Source: Paracoccus aminovorans | Lineage (GTDB): Bacteria > Pseudomonadota > Alphaproteobacteria > Rhodobacterales > Rhodobacteraceae | Direction: 5' to 3' | Length of the DNA: 64,000 nt | Assembly (NCBI RefSeq): GCF_900005615.1 | Contig: NZ_LN832559.1 | Coordinates: 1,022,837 to 1,086,836, forward strand | Shown: positions 25,321 to 33,679 of the stretch, one piece after another | Numbering within the stretch: the stretch's first letter is position 1 | Layout: every line of letters begins with the position of its first letter | Position numbers and translations under genes: made by a program | The notes under the pieces: model-generated | Databases searched by the model: none | Told to the model about the DNA's origin: nothing | What the model saw: only the letters and a program-made list of their open reading frames with translations

Positions 25321-27099
25321 TCAGAACCGCGCCGCATCCAGCGCCATCACCGGCTCGGCGCCCGAACGGATGCGGGCGAGATGCATCGCGGTCGCCGGCA
25401 GCTGCCGCGCCATGTAATAGCGCCCCGTCGCCAGCTTGGTCTCGTGGAACGTGGCGTCCTGCGTGCCTTCCCCCAGCGCCTTGCGCGCGGCGGCGGCCAT
25501 GCGCAGCCACATCAGTCCCAGCGCCACATGGCCGAACAGATGCATGAAGTCGTAGGAGCCGGCCAGCGCCGCGTTCGGGTTCTTCATGCCTTGCTCCATG
25601 AAGAACATCGCCGCCGATTGCAGGTCCTTCGAGGCTGCCTTCAACGGCTCGCAGAACCGGGCCTGCAGCAACTCGTCGGCTTCCTGCACCTTGATCTCGG
25701 ATTTCACCATCTCGAAGAAGGCCATGATCGGCTTGCCGCCCTCGGCCGCCAGCTTGCGGCCGACCAGGTCGAGCGCCTGCACGCCGTTCGCGCCCTCGTA
25801 GATCATGGTGATGCGCGCGTCGCGGACGAATTGCGACATGCCCTGTTCCTCGATGTAGCCGTGACCGCCGAAGACCTGCTGCGCCTGCACCGCCGAGTCG
25901 AAGCCCTTGTCGGTCAGGAAGCCCTTGATCACCGGCGTCAGCAGCGACACGAGGTCGTGGGCCTGCCGGTCGTCGGCCAGCTTCGCGCGGTCGATCAGAT
26001 GCGCGCCCCAGAAGGCCAGCGCCCGGGCGCCTTCGAGAAAGCTCTTCTGGTCCATCAGGTTGCGGCGGATGTCGGGATGCACGATCAGCGGGTCGGCCGG
26101 GCCCGACGGGTTCTCGTCCCCGGTCACCGCCCGGCCCTGCAGCCGGTCGCGGGCATAGGCGGCGGCGTTCTGATAGGCGGCCTCGGCGACGGAATAGCCT
26201 TGCAGGCCGACGCCGATGCGGGCCTCGTTCATCATGGTGAACATGGCGCGCATGCCCTTGTGCAGCTCGCCCAGCAGCCAGCCCTGGGCGCCGTCGTAGT
26301 TCATCACGCAGGTCGCGTTGCCGTGGATGCCCATCTTCTCTTCGATGTTGCCGACCGAGACGGCGTTGCGCTCGCCCAGGGTCCCGTCCGCGTTCACCAG
26401 GAACTTCGGCACGATGAAAAGCGAGATGCCGCGCGTGCCCTCGCCGCCGCCGGGCGCCTTGGCGAGGACCAGGTGGACGACGTTTTCCGCCATGTCGTGG
26501 TCGCCGGCCGAGATGAAGATCTTCTGCCCGGTGATGCGGTAGCTGCCGTCCTCCTGCGGCTCGGCCTTGGTGCGCAAAAGCCCGAGGTCGGTGCCGGCAT
26601 GGGGCTCGGTCAGGTTCATGGTGCCGGTCCATTCGCAGCTGACCATCTTCGGCAGATAGGTGGCCTTCTGGTCGTCGCTGCCATGGGCGTGGATCGCCGA
26701 ATAGGCGCCATGGGTCAGGCCCTGATACATGGTGAAGGCCATGTTCGCAGCCGAGAACATCTCGCCCGCCGCGAGGCCGATCACATAGGGCATGCCCTGG
26801 CCGCCATATTCCGGATCGCAGTCGAGCGCGGTCCAGCCGCCCTCGCGCATCTGCTCGAAACCGGCGCGGAAACCGTCGGGCGTGCGGACGACGCCGTTCT
26901 CCAGCCGGCAGCCCTGGCGGTCGCCGACCGGGTTCAGCGGCGCCAGCACCTCGGCGGCCAGCTTGCCGGCGGCGTCCAGCACGGCTTCGGTGAATGCGCG
27001 GTCCAGATCGCCATGGCCGGGAAGGTCCTGCTTCGAGATCTCCAGCACGTCGTGCAGGACGAATTGCATGTCGCGGACGGGGGCGGCGTAGGTGGTCAT
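25321..27099 (-). CDS. acyl-CoA dehydrogenase with C-terminal extension (DmdC/AcdA-like)
   Basis: A 592-residue flavoprotein, longer than the usual 380-400 because it carries the extra C-terminal acyl-CoA dehydrogenase domain typical of DmdC-like and long FadE-like enzymes. Visible motifs are [18 protein letters not shown] (FAD/substrate loop), [13 protein letters not shown], and [22 protein letters not shown] with IYEGANGVQ. The start at 27099 has a GGGAGG SD. It heads the leftward beta-oxidation group, and might oxidise fatty, branched or methylmercaptopropionyl-CoA; sequence alone does not decide. Confidence 0.88.
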   Translation of the reverse strand: MTTYAAPVRDMQFVLHDVLEISKQDLPGHGDLDRAFTEAVLDAAGKLAAEVLAPLNPVGDRQGCRLENGVVRTPDGFRAGFEQMREGGWTALDCDPEYGGQGMPYVIGLAAGEMFSAANMAFTMYQGLTHGAYSAIHAHGSDDQKATYLPKMVSCEWTGTMNLTEPHAGTDLGLLRTKAEPQEDGSYRITGQKIFISAGDHDMAENVVHLVLAKAPGGGEGTRGISLFIVPKFLVNADGTLGERNAVSVGNIEEKMGIHGNATCVMNYDGAQGWLLGELHKGMRAMFTMMNEARIGVGLQGYSVAEAAYQNAAAYARDRLQGRAVTGDENPSGPADPLIVHPDIRRNLMDQKSFLEGARALAFWGAHLIDRAKLADDRQAHDLVSLLTPVIKGFLTDKGFDSAVQAQQVFGGHGYIEEQGMSQFVRDARITMIYEGANGVQALDLVGRKLAAEGGKPIMAFFEMVKSEIKVQEADELLQARFCEPLKAASKDLQSAAMFFMEQGMKNPNAALAGSYDFMHLFGHVALGLMWLRMAAAARKALGEGTQDATFHETKLATGRYYMARQLPATAMHLARIRSGAEPVMALDAARF

Positions 27100-27124
27100 C
27101 GGTCCTCCCAAGGTTGGCGCGGGC

Positions 27125-27514
27125 TCAGGCGCCGGATTTCAGTGTCTGCAGCCAGGCCTCGCCGTCGGCGATCTGTTCCCGCAATTCGGCGATGGCGGTG
27201 CCCAGCTCCTGGTGCTGGCGTTCCATGTCGGCCAGCCGCTCGCGGGCGGTGCTGATCGTGGCTTCGGTCTGGGTGATGTTGCGTTCGGCCGGATCGTAGA
27301 GTTCCAGCAGCTGCCGGATCTGTTCCAGCGAGAAGCCGAAGCGCTTGCCGCGCAGGATCAGCTTCAGCCGGGCGCGATCCGTGCGGCCATAGAGCCGGTG
27401 CTGACCGCGGCGCAGGGGAAACAGCAGTTCGCGCGCCTCGTAGAAGCGCAGCGTGCGGGGCGTCACCTCGAAGGCGTCGCACATCTGGCGGATGGTCATC
27501 AAGTCGTCGCCCAT
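27125..27514 (-). CDS. MerR-family regulator, LiuR-like (first of two)
   Basis: A 129-residue MerR regulator. The N-terminal winged helix has [24 protein letters not shown] followed by [35 protein letters not shown], a close match to LiuR, the regulator of branched-chain amino acid and fatty acid catabolism. A C-terminal coiled coil mediates dimerisation. It lies 25 bp upstream of the acyl-CoA dehydrogenase in the same direction, so it is probably its regulator. A candidate operator is at 27565-27579. Confidence 0.88.
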   Translation of the reverse strand: MGDDLMTIRQMCDAFEVTPRTLRFYEARELLFPLRRGQHRLYGRTDRARLKLILRGKRFGFSLEQIRQLLELYDPAERNITQTEATISTARERLADMERQHQELGTAIAELREQIADGEAWLQTLKSGA

Positions 27515-27564
27515 GCCGATCCTCCTTTGCCAAGCCGGTCGCCTTCGGGGTATATAGGCGCCGG

Positions 27565-27579
27565 TTGACGCGCACGTAA
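27565..27579. promoter_or_regulatory. LiuR-like operator with adjacent -10 box
   Basis: TTGACGCGCACGTAA resembles the TTGACGTnnACGTAA type reported (from memory) for LiuR. It lies 51 bp upstream of the first MerR gene, and TATATA at 27551-27556 on that gene's strand could be its -10 box, so bound regulator would control its own promoter. Confidence 0.45.
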
Positions 27580-27616
27580 GGCGGGACGTGGCGTCAGCGC
27601 CCCGGCTGCCGCCGGG

Positions 27617-28033
27617 TCAGTCCCGCTGCGGCTCGGCCCCGGTCTCGCCCGCCGCCTCCATCCGGGCCAGCAGCGACTCGGTGTCGTTGCGCAGCGCCAG
27701 CAGGTCGTTCATCGCCGTGTCCAGTTCCTCGCGCTGCTGGGCCAGGACCTCGAGCTGGCGGTCGGCCAGGCCGATCCAGACCCGGTATTGCTCGCGCGTG
27801 CCCTTCTCGCCGTAGATCAGCAGCCATTGCCGGATGTCCTCGAGCGAGAAGCCGAAGCGGCGGCCGCGCAGGATCAGCTTCATCCGGGCGATCTCGCGCG
27901 GGCCGTAGAAGCGCGAGCGGCCTTCCTTGCGCGGGCTCAGCAGCTCGATATACTCATAATAGCGCAGCGTGCGCGGGGTCACGTCGAAACGCGCGCACAT
28001 TTCCTTGAAGCCAATGTATTCGTTATCGGTCAT
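27617..28033 (-). CDS. MerR-family regulator, LiuR-like (second copy)
   Basis: A 138-residue MerR regulator clearly paralogous to its downstream neighbour: FKEMCARFDVTPRTLRYYEYIELLSP and ARMKLILRGRRFGFSLEDIRQWLLIYG. The two genes are head to tail with a 102-bp gap. The C-terminal coiled coil is longer and acidic. It diverges from the two thioesterase genes across 138 bp, so it may regulate them as well as the acyl-CoA genes. Confidence 0.88.
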   Translation of the reverse strand: MTDNEYIGFKEMCARFDVTPRTLRYYEYIELLSPRKEGRSRFYGPREIARMKLILRGRRFGFSLEDIRQWLLIYGEKGTREQYRVWIGLADRQLEVLAQQREELDTAMNDLLALRNDTESLLARMEAAGETGAEPQRD

Positions 28034-28171
28034 GCGAGGGGCCCCGATGCTTTGGCCGGCAGGAAGAGCCTATCGCGCCGCCCGTGCAAACTCAACCTTT
28101 GGTCGCCGGGCTTGCCAGGCCGGCAGGCGCTGCTACCATCCCTGCCAGCCAGCAGAGGACAGCCAGTGCCC

Positions 28172-28615
28172 ATGACCGAACCATCGCCGCAAGAACTGGC
28201 CGAGCAGCGCCAGCGCATCGCGCGCCAGTTCATCGAGGTGATCCCGCATGCCCGCGCGCTGGGGATGCGCTTTCTGACGCTTTCCGAAGAGGCGACCGAG
28301 ATTTCCCTGCCCTGGCGCGAGGACCTGGTGGGCGACCCGCGCAGCGGGGTGATCCACGGCGGCGTGATCTCGGCGCTGATGGATACCTGCTGCGGAGCGG
28401 CGGTGATGGCGCATCCGGCGGGCGCGCGCTCGACCGCGACCATCGACCTGCGCATCGACTACATGCGCCCGGCGACGCCCGGCCAGGCGATCCGCGCCCG
28501 GGCCAGCTGCTATCACGTCACCCGCTCGGTCGCCTTCGTGCGGGCGATGGCGATGGACGACGACGAAACCCGCCCCGTGGCCACCGCCACCGGCGCCTTC
28601 ACCATAGAGCGCTGA
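28172..28615 (+). CDS. PaaI-family hotdog thioesterase (first)
   Basis: A 147-residue hotdog-fold acyl-CoA thioesterase. The central helix carries GVIHGGVISALMDTCCGAA, the catalytic/substrate motif of the PaaI family, and TIDLRIDYMRPATPGQ forms the dimer strand. An upstream open frame reaches 27788, but ATG at 28172 gives the family length. It ends one base before a second hotdog gene and diverges from the MerR pair, which fits control of acyl-CoA pools. Confidence 0.87.
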   Translation: MTEPSPQELAEQRQRIARQFIEVIPHARALGMRFLTLSEEATEISLPWREDLVGDPRSGVIHGGVISALMDTCCGAAVMAHPAGARSTATIDLRIDYMRPATPGQAIRARASCYHVTRSVAFVRAMAMDDDETRPVATATGAFTIER

Positions 28616-28616
28616 G

Positions 28617-29120
28617 ATGGCCGGCCGCAACGAACCGGTGGCCGCGATCAAGTCGCGCCGCAACAACGCCTTGAACGCCCTGGTCGCCGGCGTGCCCTAT
28701 GTCCGCTGGCTGGGCATTTCCTTCGACCGCCGCGGAGACGAGCTGACCGCCGTGCTGCCCTTCGACGAGAAGCTGATTGGCAATCCGATGCTGCCGGCGA
28801 TCCACGGCGGCGTCACCGCCGCCTTCCTGGAGGTGACCGCCATCGTCGAGCTGACCTGGACCGCGATCTGGGAGGACATGGAGCAGGGCCGCATCGCCCC
28901 GGACGCCGCGGTGCCCGACAGCATGCCGCGGCTGCCCAAGACCATCGACTTCACCGTGGATTACCTGCGCTCGGGCCTGCCGCGGGACGCTTATGCGCGG
29001 GCGCGGGTGGTGCGCTCGGGGCGGCGCTATGCCAGCGTGCAGGTCGAGGCCTGGCAGGACCAGCGGCAACGGCTTTTCGCCCAGGCCACCGGGCATTTCA
29101 TGATGCCGCAGGAGGGCTGA
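28617..29120 (+). CDS. PaaI-family hotdog thioesterase (second)
   Basis: A 167-residue hotdog protein with AIHGGVTAAFLEVTAIVEL in the place of the PaaI motif and TIDFTVDYLRSGLPRDAYARA as the strand pair. It starts one base after the first thioesterase ends, so the two are co-transcribed and may form a heteromer. Its sequence differs enough from the first that substrate choice probably differs. Confidence 0.85.
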   Translation: MAGRNEPVAAIKSRRNNALNALVAGVPYVRWLGISFDRRGDELTAVLPFDEKLIGNPMLPAIHGGVTAAFLEVTAIVELTWTAIWEDMEQGRIAPDAAVPDSMPRLPKTIDFTVDYLRSGLPRDAYARARVVRSGRRYASVQVEAWQDQRQRLFAQATGHFMMPQEG

Positions 29121-29326
29121 GCCGGCCGGGGCAGGGGGGTGCGGGCGATGCGATCCGAGGGGACGGATCGGGCGCCGGATGTCTTAATCGTCACCGGGGG
29201 TGTCGCAATTGAAGCATGATACGCCGTTTCCTGGACTAGGATCGGGCCTGCGGCCCACGGTTTTGGCGGGGGTTGAGGCGCGCGGGCGCAACCGCGCGTT
29301 CCAGATCATCAAGGAGGAGAGATCGC

Positions 29327-30508
29327 ATGAGCAACAGAGGCGTCGTCTACATCGGCCCTGGCAAGGTCGAGGTCCAGAACATCGCGGACCCGAAGCTGCA
29401 ATCCCCCGACGGGCGCAAGATCGAGCATGGCGTGATCCTGAAGGTGGTCTCGACCAACATCTGCGGCTCGGACCAGCACATGGTGCGCGGCCGCACCACC
29501 GCCGAACCGGGCCTGGTGCTGGGCCATGAGATCACCGGCGAGGTGATCGAGAAGGGCGCCGATGTCGAGATGCTGGACATCGGCGACATCGTCTCGGTTC
29601 CGTTCAACGTCGCCTGCGGCCGCTGCCGCTGCTGCCGTGAAGGCGATACCGGCGTCTGCCTGACGGTGAACCCGGCCCGCGCCGGCGGCGCCTATGGCTA
29701 TGTCGACATGGGCGGCTGGATCGGCGGTCAGGCGCGCTACGTCATGGTGCCCTATGCCGATTTCAACCTGCTGAAATTCCCGGACCGCGACCGCGCCCTG
29801 TCCAAGATCCGCGACCTGACCATGCTGTCGGACATCCTGCCCACCGGCTTCCACGGTGCGGTCAAGGCCGGCGTCGGCGTCGGCTCGACCGTCTATGTCG
29901 CGGGGGCCGGCCCGGTGGGCTTGGCGGCTGCCGCCTCGGCCCGCATCCTGGGCGCGGCCGTGGTGATGATCGGCGACTTCAACAAGGAACGCCTTGAGCA
30001 CGCCCGCAAGGTCGGCTTCGAGCCGGTGGATCTGTCGAAATCCGACCGTCTGGGCGACATGATCGCCGAGATCACCGGCACGCCCGAGGTCGATTCGGCC
30101 ATCGACGCCGTGGGCTTCGAGGCGCGCGGCCATTCCGGCGGCGAACAGCCGGCCATCGTGCTGAACCAGATGATGGAGATCACCCGCGCCGCCGGCCAGA
30201 TCGGCATCCCCGGGCTTTACGTCACCGAGGATCCGGGCGCGGTCGACAGTGCCGCCAAGCAGGGCAGCCTGTCGATGCGCTTCGGCCTGGGCTGGGCCAA
30301 GGCGCAGTCGCTGCACACCGGCCAGACGCCGGTGCTGAAGTACAACCGCCAGCTCATGCAGGCGATCCTGCACGACCGGCTGCCGATCGCCGACATCGTG
30401 AACGCGACCATCATCCCGCTGGACGAGGCCGTCGCCGGCTACGAAAGCTTCGACCACGGCGTCGCCAAGAAGTTCGTGCTGGACCCGCATGGCAGCCTGG
30501 CGGCCTGA
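29327..30508 (+). CDS. fdhA: glutathione-independent formaldehyde dehydrogenase
   Basis: A 393-residue zinc alcohol dehydrogenase-family enzyme of the P. putida FdhA type, which oxidises formaldehyde with tightly bound NAD and no thiol. Catalytic zinc ligands are in NICGSDQHMVRGR and GHEITGEVIEKG; the structural zinc loop is CGRCRCCREGDTGVC; the NAD site is GAGPVGLAAAASARILGA. The ATG at 29327 has an AAGGAGG SD. It is monocistronic, followed by a strong terminator. Formate formed could feed the fds enzyme encoded 3 kb downstream. Confidence 0.93.
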   Translation: MSNRGVVYIGPGKVEVQNIADPKLQSPDGRKIEHGVILKVVSTNICGSDQHMVRGRTTAEPGLVLGHEITGEVIEKGADVEMLDIGDIVSVPFNVACGRCRCCREGDTGVCLTVNPARAGGAYGYVDMGGWIGGQARYVMVPYADFNLLKFPDRDRALSKIRDLTMLSDILPTGFHGAVKAGVGVGSTVYVAGAGPVGLAAAASARILGAAVVMIGDFNKERLEHARKVGFEPVDLSKSDRLGDMIAEITGTPEVDSAIDAVGFEARGHSGGEQPAIVLNQMMEITRAAGQIGIPGLYVTEDPGAVDSAAKQGSLSMRFGLGWAKAQSLHTGQTPVLKYNRQLMQAILHDRLPIADIVNATIIPLDEAVAGYESFDHGVAKKFVLDPHGSLAA

Positions 30509-30537
30509 TCGCCGCACCGGCATTGGCCGAAACGAAG

Positions 30538-30568
30538 AACTCCCCGCCAAGGCGGGGAGTTTGCTTTT
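30538..30568 (+). terminator. Rho-independent terminator of fdhA
   Basis: AACTCCCCGCC and GGCGGGGAGTT form an almost uninterrupted stem, followed by TTTGCTTTTT, 30 bp after the fdhA stop. Confidence 0.85.
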
Positions 30569-30627
30569 TGCGGATCGTGATCGTCGGTGCGGCGGGGGCC
30601 GGTGCGGCGCCGGGCCGCGGCCCGCGA

Positions 30628-30942
30628 TCAGCTTTCGTTGACGATCTGCTCGCGGGCGATGCCGCGCAGTTCGATCATCTTGGCGCGGATCGCCTCGGCC
30701 TCGACCTTGCCCGACAGATCGGCCGAGAGCTTGCGGAACACGTCCTCGTCGCCCGGCTCGTCGAAATCGGAACTGACGATGGTCAGCGCATAGGCGCGGG
30801 CGTCGTCGCCGGTCTTGCCCAGCAGCGCCGCCGCCCATTCGCCCAGCAGGCGGTTGCGTCGCGCCTCGGCCTTGAAGTTCAGCTCTTCGTCATGGGCGAA
30901 TTTCGCCTCGTAAGCGCGTTCGCGGTCGTCAAAAGTCGTCAT
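30628..30942 (-). CDS. F1F0-ATPase zeta inhibitor subunit (DUF1476)
   Basis: A 104-residue DUF1476 protein. Members from Paracoccus denitrificans are the zeta subunit, which binds F1 and blocks reverse (ATP-hydrolysing) rotation. The inhibitory N-terminus TTFDDRERAYEAKFAHDEEL is intact, followed by the four-helix body with KAEARRNRLLGEWAAALLG and a C-terminal IREQ-like helix. The start at 30942 gives exactly the known family length. It diverges from purC and is far from the F0 operon at 14-17 kb. Confidence 0.92.
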   Translation of the reverse strand: MTTFDDRERAYEAKFAHDEELNFKAEARRNRLLGEWAAALLGKTGDDARAYALTIVSSDFDEPGDEDVFRKLSADLSGKVEAEAIRAKMIELRGIAREQIVNES

Positions 30943-31005
30943 GGCGGCCTCTGCTTGGGTTTTCCAAAGGGTATGATGCGGAACCGGCCGCATCGCAAGC
31001 CCGTA

Positions 31006-31035
31006 TTGCCCCCGGCCCCGTTTCTGGCCTATAGC
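31006..31035 (+). promoter_or_regulatory. possible promoter of purC
   Basis: TTGCCC and TATAGC are 18 bp apart and 41 bp upstream of the purC ATG. Confidence 0.35.
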
Positions 31036-31075
31036 GCGTTAAAGTTTGTCACCTTGCGGACGGGAGAAGCGCAGC

Positions 31076-31840
31076 ATGGCACCAAGGCGCAAGAAAATCT
31101 ACGAAGGCAAGGCCAAGATCCTGTACGAGGGCACCGAGCCGGGCACGCTGATCCAGTATTTCAAGGACGACGCCACCGCCTTCAACGCCCAGAAGAAGGC
31201 GACCATCGAGGGCAAGGGCGTGTTGAACAACCGCCTGTCCGAGTTCTTCATGTCGGGGCTGACCAATATCGGCGTGCCGAACCACTTCATCCGCCGCATC
31301 AACATGCGCGAGCAGCTGGTGCGCCAGGTCGAGATCATTCCGCTGGAAGTGATCGTGCGCAACTTCGCCGCCGGTTCCATCGCCAAGCGGCTAGGCATGG
31401 AGGAGGGCACGCCCCTGCCGCGCCCGATCGTCGAATACAGCTTCAAGAACGACGAGCTGGGCGACCCCTTCGTCAGCGAGGAATACGTCATCGCCTTCGG
31501 CTGGGCCAGCCAGCAGGACCTGGACGACATCGTCAGCCTGGCGCTGCGGGTGAACGATTTCCTGTCGGGGGTGTTCTTCGGCGTCGGCATCAAGCTGATC
31601 GACTTCAAGATCGAGATCGGCCGGATCTGGGACGGCGATTTCATGCGCCTGATCGTCGCCGACGAGATCAGCCCGGACAGCTGCCGGCTGTGGGACGTCA
31701 AGACCGGCCAGAAGCTGGACAAGGACGTGTTCCGCCGCGACCTGGGCAGCCTGACCGACGCCTATACCGAGGTGGCGCGCCGGCTGGGGCTGATGCCCGC
31801 CAACACCACCTCGCTTTCCAAGCCCACGCTGATCAACTGA
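31076..31840 (+). CDS. purC: phosphoribosylaminoimidazole-succinocarboxamide synthase (SAICAR synthetase)
   Basis: A 254-residue enzyme joining CAIR and aspartate in purine synthesis. It begins [16 protein letters not shown] (ATP-binding strand), and includes [18 protein letters not shown] and the conserved [11 protein letters not shown] catalytic segment with [12 protein letters not shown]. The ATG at 31076 is preferred over 31046 because the extra residues are not family-like. It is followed by purS after 12 bp. Confidence 0.95.
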   Translation: MAPRRKKIYEGKAKILYEGTEPGTLIQYFKDDATAFNAQKKATIEGKGVLNNRLSEFFMSGLTNIGVPNHFIRRINMREQLVRQVEIIPLEVIVRNFAAGSIAKRLGMEEGTPLPRPIVEYSFKNDELGDPFVSEEYVIAFGWASQQDLDDIVSLALRVNDFLSGVFFGVGIKLIDFKIEIGRIWDGDFMRLIVADEISPDSCRLWDVKTGQKLDKDVFRRDLGSLTDAYTEVARRLGLMPANTTSLSKPTLIN

Positions 31841-31852
31841 AGGACCGCCCCC

Positions 31853-32113
31853 ATGACCGCCCCGCTGAAAGCCCGTGTCACCATCATGCTGAAGGACGGG
31901 GTCCTGGACCCGCAGGGCGAGGCGATCCGGCATGCGCTGGGGGGGCTGGGCTTTGCCGGCGTCTCGGGCGTGCGGCAGGGCAAGGTGATCGAGCTGGACC
32001 TGGCGCCGGAGCTGTCGGGCGATGCCGAGGCGGCGAAGGCCGAGGTCGCGCGCATGTGCGAGGGGCTGCTCGCCAATACCGTGATCGAGAAATACGCGGT
32101 CGAGATCCTCTGA
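31853..32113 (+). CDS. purS: phosphoribosylformylglycinamidine synthase subunit PurS
   Basis: An 86-residue PurS, the small subunit that joins PurL and PurQ into the active FGAM synthase. The conserved opening KARVTIMLKDGVLDPQGEAI and the middle VSGVRQGKVIELDL are present. A moderate AAGGAC SD precedes the start. The usual next gene, purQ, is not here; a terminator-like element and a LysR gene follow instead. Confidence 0.93.
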   Translation: MTAPLKARVTIMLKDGVLDPQGEAIRHALGGLGFAGVSGVRQGKVIELDLAPELSGDAEAAKAEVARMCEGLLANTVIEKYAVEIL

Positions 32114-32122
32114 TCCGCCGCG

Positions 32123-32176
32123 CCGGGGGCTTCGCGCCCCCGGACCCCCGCGGAGTATTGGAAGAACGAAGAAAGC
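32123..32176 (+). terminator. hairpin plus GTATT-family element after purS
   Basis: CCGGGGGC / GCCCCCGG forms an 8-bp stem with a TTCGC loop at 32123-32143, ten bases after the purS stop. It is followed by CGGAGTATTGGAAGAACGAAG, the recurring element of this window in the same orientation as purS. Confidence 0.65.
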
Positions 32177-32195
32177 CGGGCGCTGTCGGGAGGAC

Positions 32196-33107
32196 ATGCC
32201 GGTGATCGACAAGCTTGAGATGTTCATGGCCCTGGCGCGCGAGCGGCATTTCGGCCGCGCCGCCGAATCGCTGGGCATCACCCAGCCGACGCTGTCCTCG
32301 GCCATGCGCTCGCTGGAGGAGCAATTGGGGGTGCAGCTGGTGCGCCGCGGCTCGCGCTTCCAGGGGCTGACGCCCGAGGGCGAGCGGGTGCTGGGCTGGG
32401 CCCGGCGCATCGTCGGCGATGCCCGCGCCATGCAGGCCGAGATGCAGGCCAGCCGCAAGGGCGTCTCGGGCCGGCTGCGCCTGGGGGTGATCCCGACCGC
32501 CATGCCGCGCATCGCCGAGCTGACCGGGCCGTTCCTGAAGCGCCATCCCAGTGCCGGGGTCTCGATCCTGTCGCGCAGCTCGGACGAGATCCGTGACCAG
32601 ATCGAGGCGCTGGAGCTGGACGTGGGCGTCACCTATCTGGACAGCGAGCCGCTGGGCCGGGTGCAGAGCGTGCCGCTGTACCGCGAGACCTATTGCCTGA
32701 TCGACCGCACCGAACAGGCCGAGCCGGCCGACTGGGCCGAGGCCGCGACCCGGCCGCTGTGCCTGCTGACCCCGGACATGCAGAACCGCCGCATCGTCAC
32801 CCGCCACCTGCTGGAGGCGGGCGCGGATGCGATGCCGCGAGTCGAGTCGACCTCGATGCTGGCGATCCTGGCGCATGTCGCGACCGGCGACTGGGCCGCG
32901 ATCCTGCCGCGGGCGCTGGCGCGCGGCCTGCCGCTGCCCGAAGGTGTGCAGGCGCGCGACCTGGAGGGCGATGGCCATATGGTCGGGCTGGTCGTCGCCG
33001 GACGCGAACCGCATCCGCCGCTGGTCGAGGCGCTGCTGCGGCTGGTGGGCCGGAACCAGCCCGGAGCGGGCGGTCGCGAAGCGGGAAATGCGCCGGCCAT
33101 CGATTGA
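32196..33107 (+). CDS. LysR-family regulator, probable activator of the fds operon
   Basis: A 303-residue LysR regulator. The helix-turn-helix is LARERHFGRAAESLGITQPTLSSAMRSLEEQLGVQLV (given here across residues 12-48), with a substrate-binding domain from about residue 90. It lies directly upstream of, and parallel to, the formate dehydrogenase operon (92-bp gap), which is unusual for LysR genes but matches FdsR/CbbR-type arrangements at fds loci. A palindrome at its 3' end may be its binding site. Confidence 0.85.
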   Translation: MPVIDKLEMFMALARERHFGRAAESLGITQPTLSSAMRSLEEQLGVQLVRRGSRFQGLTPEGERVLGWARRIVGDARAMQAEMQASRKGVSGRLRLGVIPTAMPRIAELTGPFLKRHPSAGVSILSRSSDEIRDQIEALELDVGVTYLDSEPLGRVQSVPLYRETYCLIDRTEQAEPADWAEAATRPLCLLTPDMQNRRIVTRHLLEAGADAMPRVESTSMLAILAHVATGDWAAILPRALARGLPLPEGVQARDLEGDGHMVGLVVAGREPHPPLVEALLRLVGRNQPGAGGREAGNAPAID

Positions 33108-33120
33108 TGTTTTCAATCAA
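33104..33120. promoter_or_regulatory. candidate LysR binding palindrome upstream of fdsG
   Basis: TTGAT-N7-ATCAA overlaps the LysR stop codon and lies 80 bp before the likely fdsG start. A second imperfect symmetry (CGAT-N10-ATCG) follows at about 33136. Two dyads in one promoter suit a tetrameric LysR protein. Confidence 0.4.
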
Positions 33121-33199
33121 CGGACGACATATCACGATTGCCTTGGCTATCGACGGGCCGTAATCTGGTCAAAACATGAGAGCCCGGATCGACCTAGCC

Positions 33200-33679
33200 A
33201 TGACCTTACCAGCCACCGATGCTGATCTTCTTCTGCGCCTTGATGAGATCATCGCCGCACACAAGGGGCGGGAGGGGCCGCTGCTGCCCATCCTGCACGA
33301 CCTGCAGGCGGAATGGGGTCATGTGCCCGAGGCCGCCGAACCGGTGATCGCGGCCGCCCTGGGCCTGACCCGGGCCGAGGTGCATGGCGTCGTCAGCTTC
33401 TATCACGATTTCCGCGACCATCCCCATGGCCGGCACGTGCTGCGGCTGTGCCGGGCCGAGGCCTGCCAGTCGATGGGGGCCGACGAACTGGCCGACAAGG
33501 TCCGCGCCGCGCTGGGGCTGGACTGGCACGAGACCACGCCCGACGGGCGGCTGACGCTGGAGCCGGTGTTCTGCCTGGGGCTTTGCGCCTGCGCGCCCTC
33601 GGCGCAGATGGGCGAGACGCTGGTCGGCCGGGTGACGCTGGACAAGGTGCAGAAACTGGTCGCGGAGGCGGGCGCATGA
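33200..33679 (+). CDS. fdsG: NAD-dependent formate dehydrogenase gamma subunit (NuoE-like)
   Basis: A 159-residue protein homologous to NuoE with a thioredoxin-like [2Fe-2S] domain: ligands are in CRAEACQSMG and FCLGLCACAP. The N-terminal LLPILHDLQAEWGHVPEAA helical region is typical. The start is uncertain: ATG at 33200 or 33176, neither with a clear SD. It overlaps fdsB by four bases. FdsG passes electrons within the soluble FdsABG formate dehydrogenase complex. Confidence 0.93.
   Translation: MTLPATDADLLLRLDEIIAAHKGREGPLLPILHDLQAEWGHVPEAAEPVIAAALGLTRAEVHGVVSFYHDFRDHPHGRHVLRLCRAEACQSMGADELADKVRAALGLDWHETTPDGRLTLEPVFCLGLCACAPSAQMGETLVGRVTLDKVQKLVAEAGA

Noticed and set aside
29149..29220. 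23-codon ORF upstream of fdhA as a leader peptide
   Set aside because: No SD and no residue pattern linked to attenuation; chance is enough to explain it.
33313..33675. Upstream part of the fdsB frame as an N-terminal extension
   Set aside because: It overlaps fdsG in another frame and shows no conserved sequence; FdsB has its proper start at 33676.
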